NCBI GenBank assembly: GCA_012961365.1
Contig: DTZN01000263.1
Location: 1 to 23,988, forward strand
DNA length: 23,988 bases
Source of the DNA: Hydrogenothermaceae bacterium
GTDB lineage: Bacteria; Aquificota; Aquificia; Aquificales; Hydrogenothermaceae
Reading direction: 5' to 3'
Shown piece by piece: positions 22,676-23,988 of this stretch. How positions within the stretch are numbered: the stretch's first letter is position 1; each line of letters starts with the position of its first letter. A model generated the notes under the pieces. The model did no database searches, was not told the origin of the DNA, and saw nothing but the letters and a program-made list of their open reading frames with translations. A program made the translations under genes and the position numbers.

Positions 22676-23322
22676 ACAAAGTTTTATTTACGTTTGCAGT
22701 TATTATTACACCGTTTTGGATACTTGGTATATCAACAAAGATAGCTTTTAGCGAATGGTTTATTGATTATGAGTATTCAAAGTTGAATTTTCCAGATGAT
22801 AGATGGGGCTTGTCAGATGAAGTAAGAAAAAAACTTGCAAAACTTGGTTTGAAAGCAGTATTAACAGAAGAAGGATTAAAAGAGTTTAAAGAAGCAAGAT
22901 TTCCTAATGGAAAAAAAGCCTTTAGAGAAAAAGAAGTGAAGCACATGGAAGATGTAAATAGGTTTTTATCTAAGTTTTTCATAGCAACATATATTTTAGC
23001 GACAGTTTGGTTATTTGTTTTAATCTTGCAAAAAAAACAAATATGGAAATTACTTATATACTCTAGTATTTATACATTTTTATTTTTTGCAATTGTTTCT
23101 TTAATTGTGTTTGTAAGTTATGAAAAAGCCTTTGAGGTTTTCCACAACTTCTTTTTCGGAAAAACAAGTTGGAGATTTAGTAAATATGATACTTTACTTA
23201 GAATATATCCAATGAAATTTTGGTTTGATGGAACTACTATTTTATCAATAATTGCATTTTTTATAAATACATTTATCTTAAGTTTAGGAATTATATTAAG
23301 GGGGAAATATGCTAAAACTTAA
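22669..23322 (+). CDS. DUF1461 (TIGR01906) membrane protein, Lit-like
   Basis: An integral membrane protein of 217 residues with four predicted helices (about 5-25, 103-122, 128-150 and 188-210) and a large loop after the first. The conserved family motifs are visible: KEVKHMEDVNRF with H92, and FEVFHNFFFGKTSWRFSKYD with H159, then TLLRIYPMKFW. In Gram-positive bacteria, members called Lit move an acyl chain within lipoproteins (lyso-form lipoproteins), and two His in similar places are important; whether this homolog does so is unknown. Start ATG 22669 overlaps the hisC stop by 7 nt, and the next gene begins 14 nt before its stop. Family call by motif memory; function inferred. Confidence 0.82.
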   Translation: MVNKVLFTFAVIITPFWILGISTKIAFSEWFIDYEYSKLNFPDDRWGLSDEVRKKLAKLGLKAVLTEEGLKEFKEARFPNGKKAFREKEVKHMEDVNRFLSKFFIATYILATVWLFVLILQKKQIWKLLIYSSIYTFLFFAIVSLIVFVSYEKAFEVFHNFFFGKTSWRFSKYDTLLRIYPMKFWFDGTTILSIIAFFINTFILSLGIILRGKYAKT

Positions 23323-23988
23323 AGAAACTATTACAGATGAATTAAATAAACTATTTGAGCTTGAAACAGAAGATAGCTCTACTATAGAAGCAGTTTTTTA
23401 CAGAGGAAATACTCTTTGTGTATCATCTCAAATAGGTTGTCCTGTTAGATGTAGTTTTTGTGCATCAGGTATGCATGGGCTTATTAGGAATTTAAAGTTT
23501 GAAGAAATTATAAATGAATATGAAATTTTACCTTATAAAGGAAGTATTACAAATATAACCTTTGCAGGTATAGGAGAACCACTTTTAAATTGGGACAATG
23601 TGGAAAGAGCATTTTGGTATTTTAAAGAAAAAGGATTAAAAGTTAGCTTTTACACAACAGGATTTCCAACAAAAAATTTTGAAAAAATGTTAAATCTTCC
23701 ACACAATGGCATTACACTATCTTTACATGCAGTTTTTGAAGAAAAAAGAAAAAAATTAATTCCTCATAGTGAATCTATTGAAAAAATCTTATCTATATTT
23801 GAGGAGCATCTTAAACCACTTTCTAAACGGAAGAAAAAGCTTTATAGCATAGCTTATCTTTTAATATCAGGAGAAAATGATACAAAAGAAGAACTGGATA
23901 AATTAGCAGAGATAGCAAAAAGACTTGGAGTTTCAATTTCTTTACTCAAATATAATGAAGTTGAAGGAATAAATTATAAAACAACAAC
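23309..23988 (+). CDS. RlmN-like radical SAM methyltransferase, 3'-truncated by window edge
   Basis: Reads from ATG 23309 (AGGGGG upstream) through the right edge, 226 codons without a stop. The N-terminus is very short: NTLCVSSQIGCPVRCSFC holds the radical SAM cluster C44-x3-C48-x2-C51 and, seven residues earlier, C37, the position of E. coli RlmN C118 needed for methyl release. Further motifs are FAGIGEPLLNWDNV, ITLSLHAVFEEKRKKLIPHS and AYLLISGENDTKEELDKL. RlmN methylates A2503 of 23S rRNA and A37 of some tRNAs, but has about 80 more residues ahead of the cluster, here absent, so this is an RlmN-like relative of unknown target. The second methyl-carrying Cys would be beyond the window. Overlaps the DUF1461 gene by 14 nt. 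Confidence 0.88.
   Translation, partial: MLKLKETITDELNKLFELETEDSSTIEAVFYRGNTLCVSSQIGCPVRCSFCASGMHGLIRNLKFEEIINEYEILPYKGSITNITFAGIGEPLLNWDNVERAFWYFKEKGLKVSFYTTGFPTKNFEKMLNLPHNGITLSLHAVFEEKRKKLIPHSESIEKILSIFEEHLKPLSKRKKKLYSIAYLLISGENDTKEELDKLAEIAKRLGVSISLLKYNEVEGINYKTT

Noticed and set aside
1..23988. Search for CRISPR arrays, IS elements, integrase or toxin-antitoxin genes
   Set aside because: No regularly spaced repeats, transposase, recombinase or toxin-like frames were seen; both tRNA genes are intact with no duplicated 3' end that would mark an attachment site.

Overview
The window is a gene-dense, AT-rich stretch of bacterial chromosome, all housekeeping in content, with no mobile element, CRISPR array or rRNA. 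Very low GC in the genes, GC-rich tRNA stems with encoded CCA, strong AGGAGG-type ribosome binding sites, a futalosine-type (MqnP-like) prenyltransferase and thermophile-like protein composition suggest a thermophilic Aquificota bacterium of the Hydrogenothermaceae (Sulfurihydrogenibium-like). That placement is an inference from composition and recalled families, not from a search.

Layout. 1-1035 (+): 3' part of prfA, tRNA-Arg(ACG), a small YtxH-like coiled-coil protein and a clear hairpin terminator. 1064-5193 (-): an exported metallo-beta-lactamase-fold hydrolase and, further upstream on the same strand, a tight carA > CDF metal transporter > uspA operon. 5259-8338 (+): ispE, tRNA-Gln(UUG), prs, rplY/ctc and pth. 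8339-9984 (+): the classic rpsF-ssb-rpsR-rplI operon with a structured leader and a terminator shared with the convergent hemH. 9982-12284 (-): an unrecognised 454-residue protein translationally coupled to hemH. 12404-17312 (+): HAD phosphatase and UbiA-family prenyltransferase, then fabZ, a class II aldolase-family protein, a coiled-coil protein and a large MscS channel. 17321-18426: divergent nth (-) and a DUF501-like gene (+) sharing a very short promoter. 18464-21567 (-): aroC and mnmG. 21629-end (+): hisC, a DUF1461/Lit-like membrane protein and a short RlmN-like radical SAM enzyme, all overlapping.

The most notable observations come from reading past stop codons. The uspA frame is broken by an exact 13-bp tandem duplication; dropping one copy joins it to a 59-residue Usp-like tail that fills the otherwise empty stretch 2107-2275. 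The mscS frame ends inside a conserved sequence at an A6 run; one extra A would add 34 residues of typical MscS C-terminus and fill the gap to nth. Other items worth a look are a CDF transporter with a C-terminal NifX-like domain, a Lit-like protein in a probable diderm thermophile, and paired hairpins in the rpsF leader. I see no convincing new multi-gene system.
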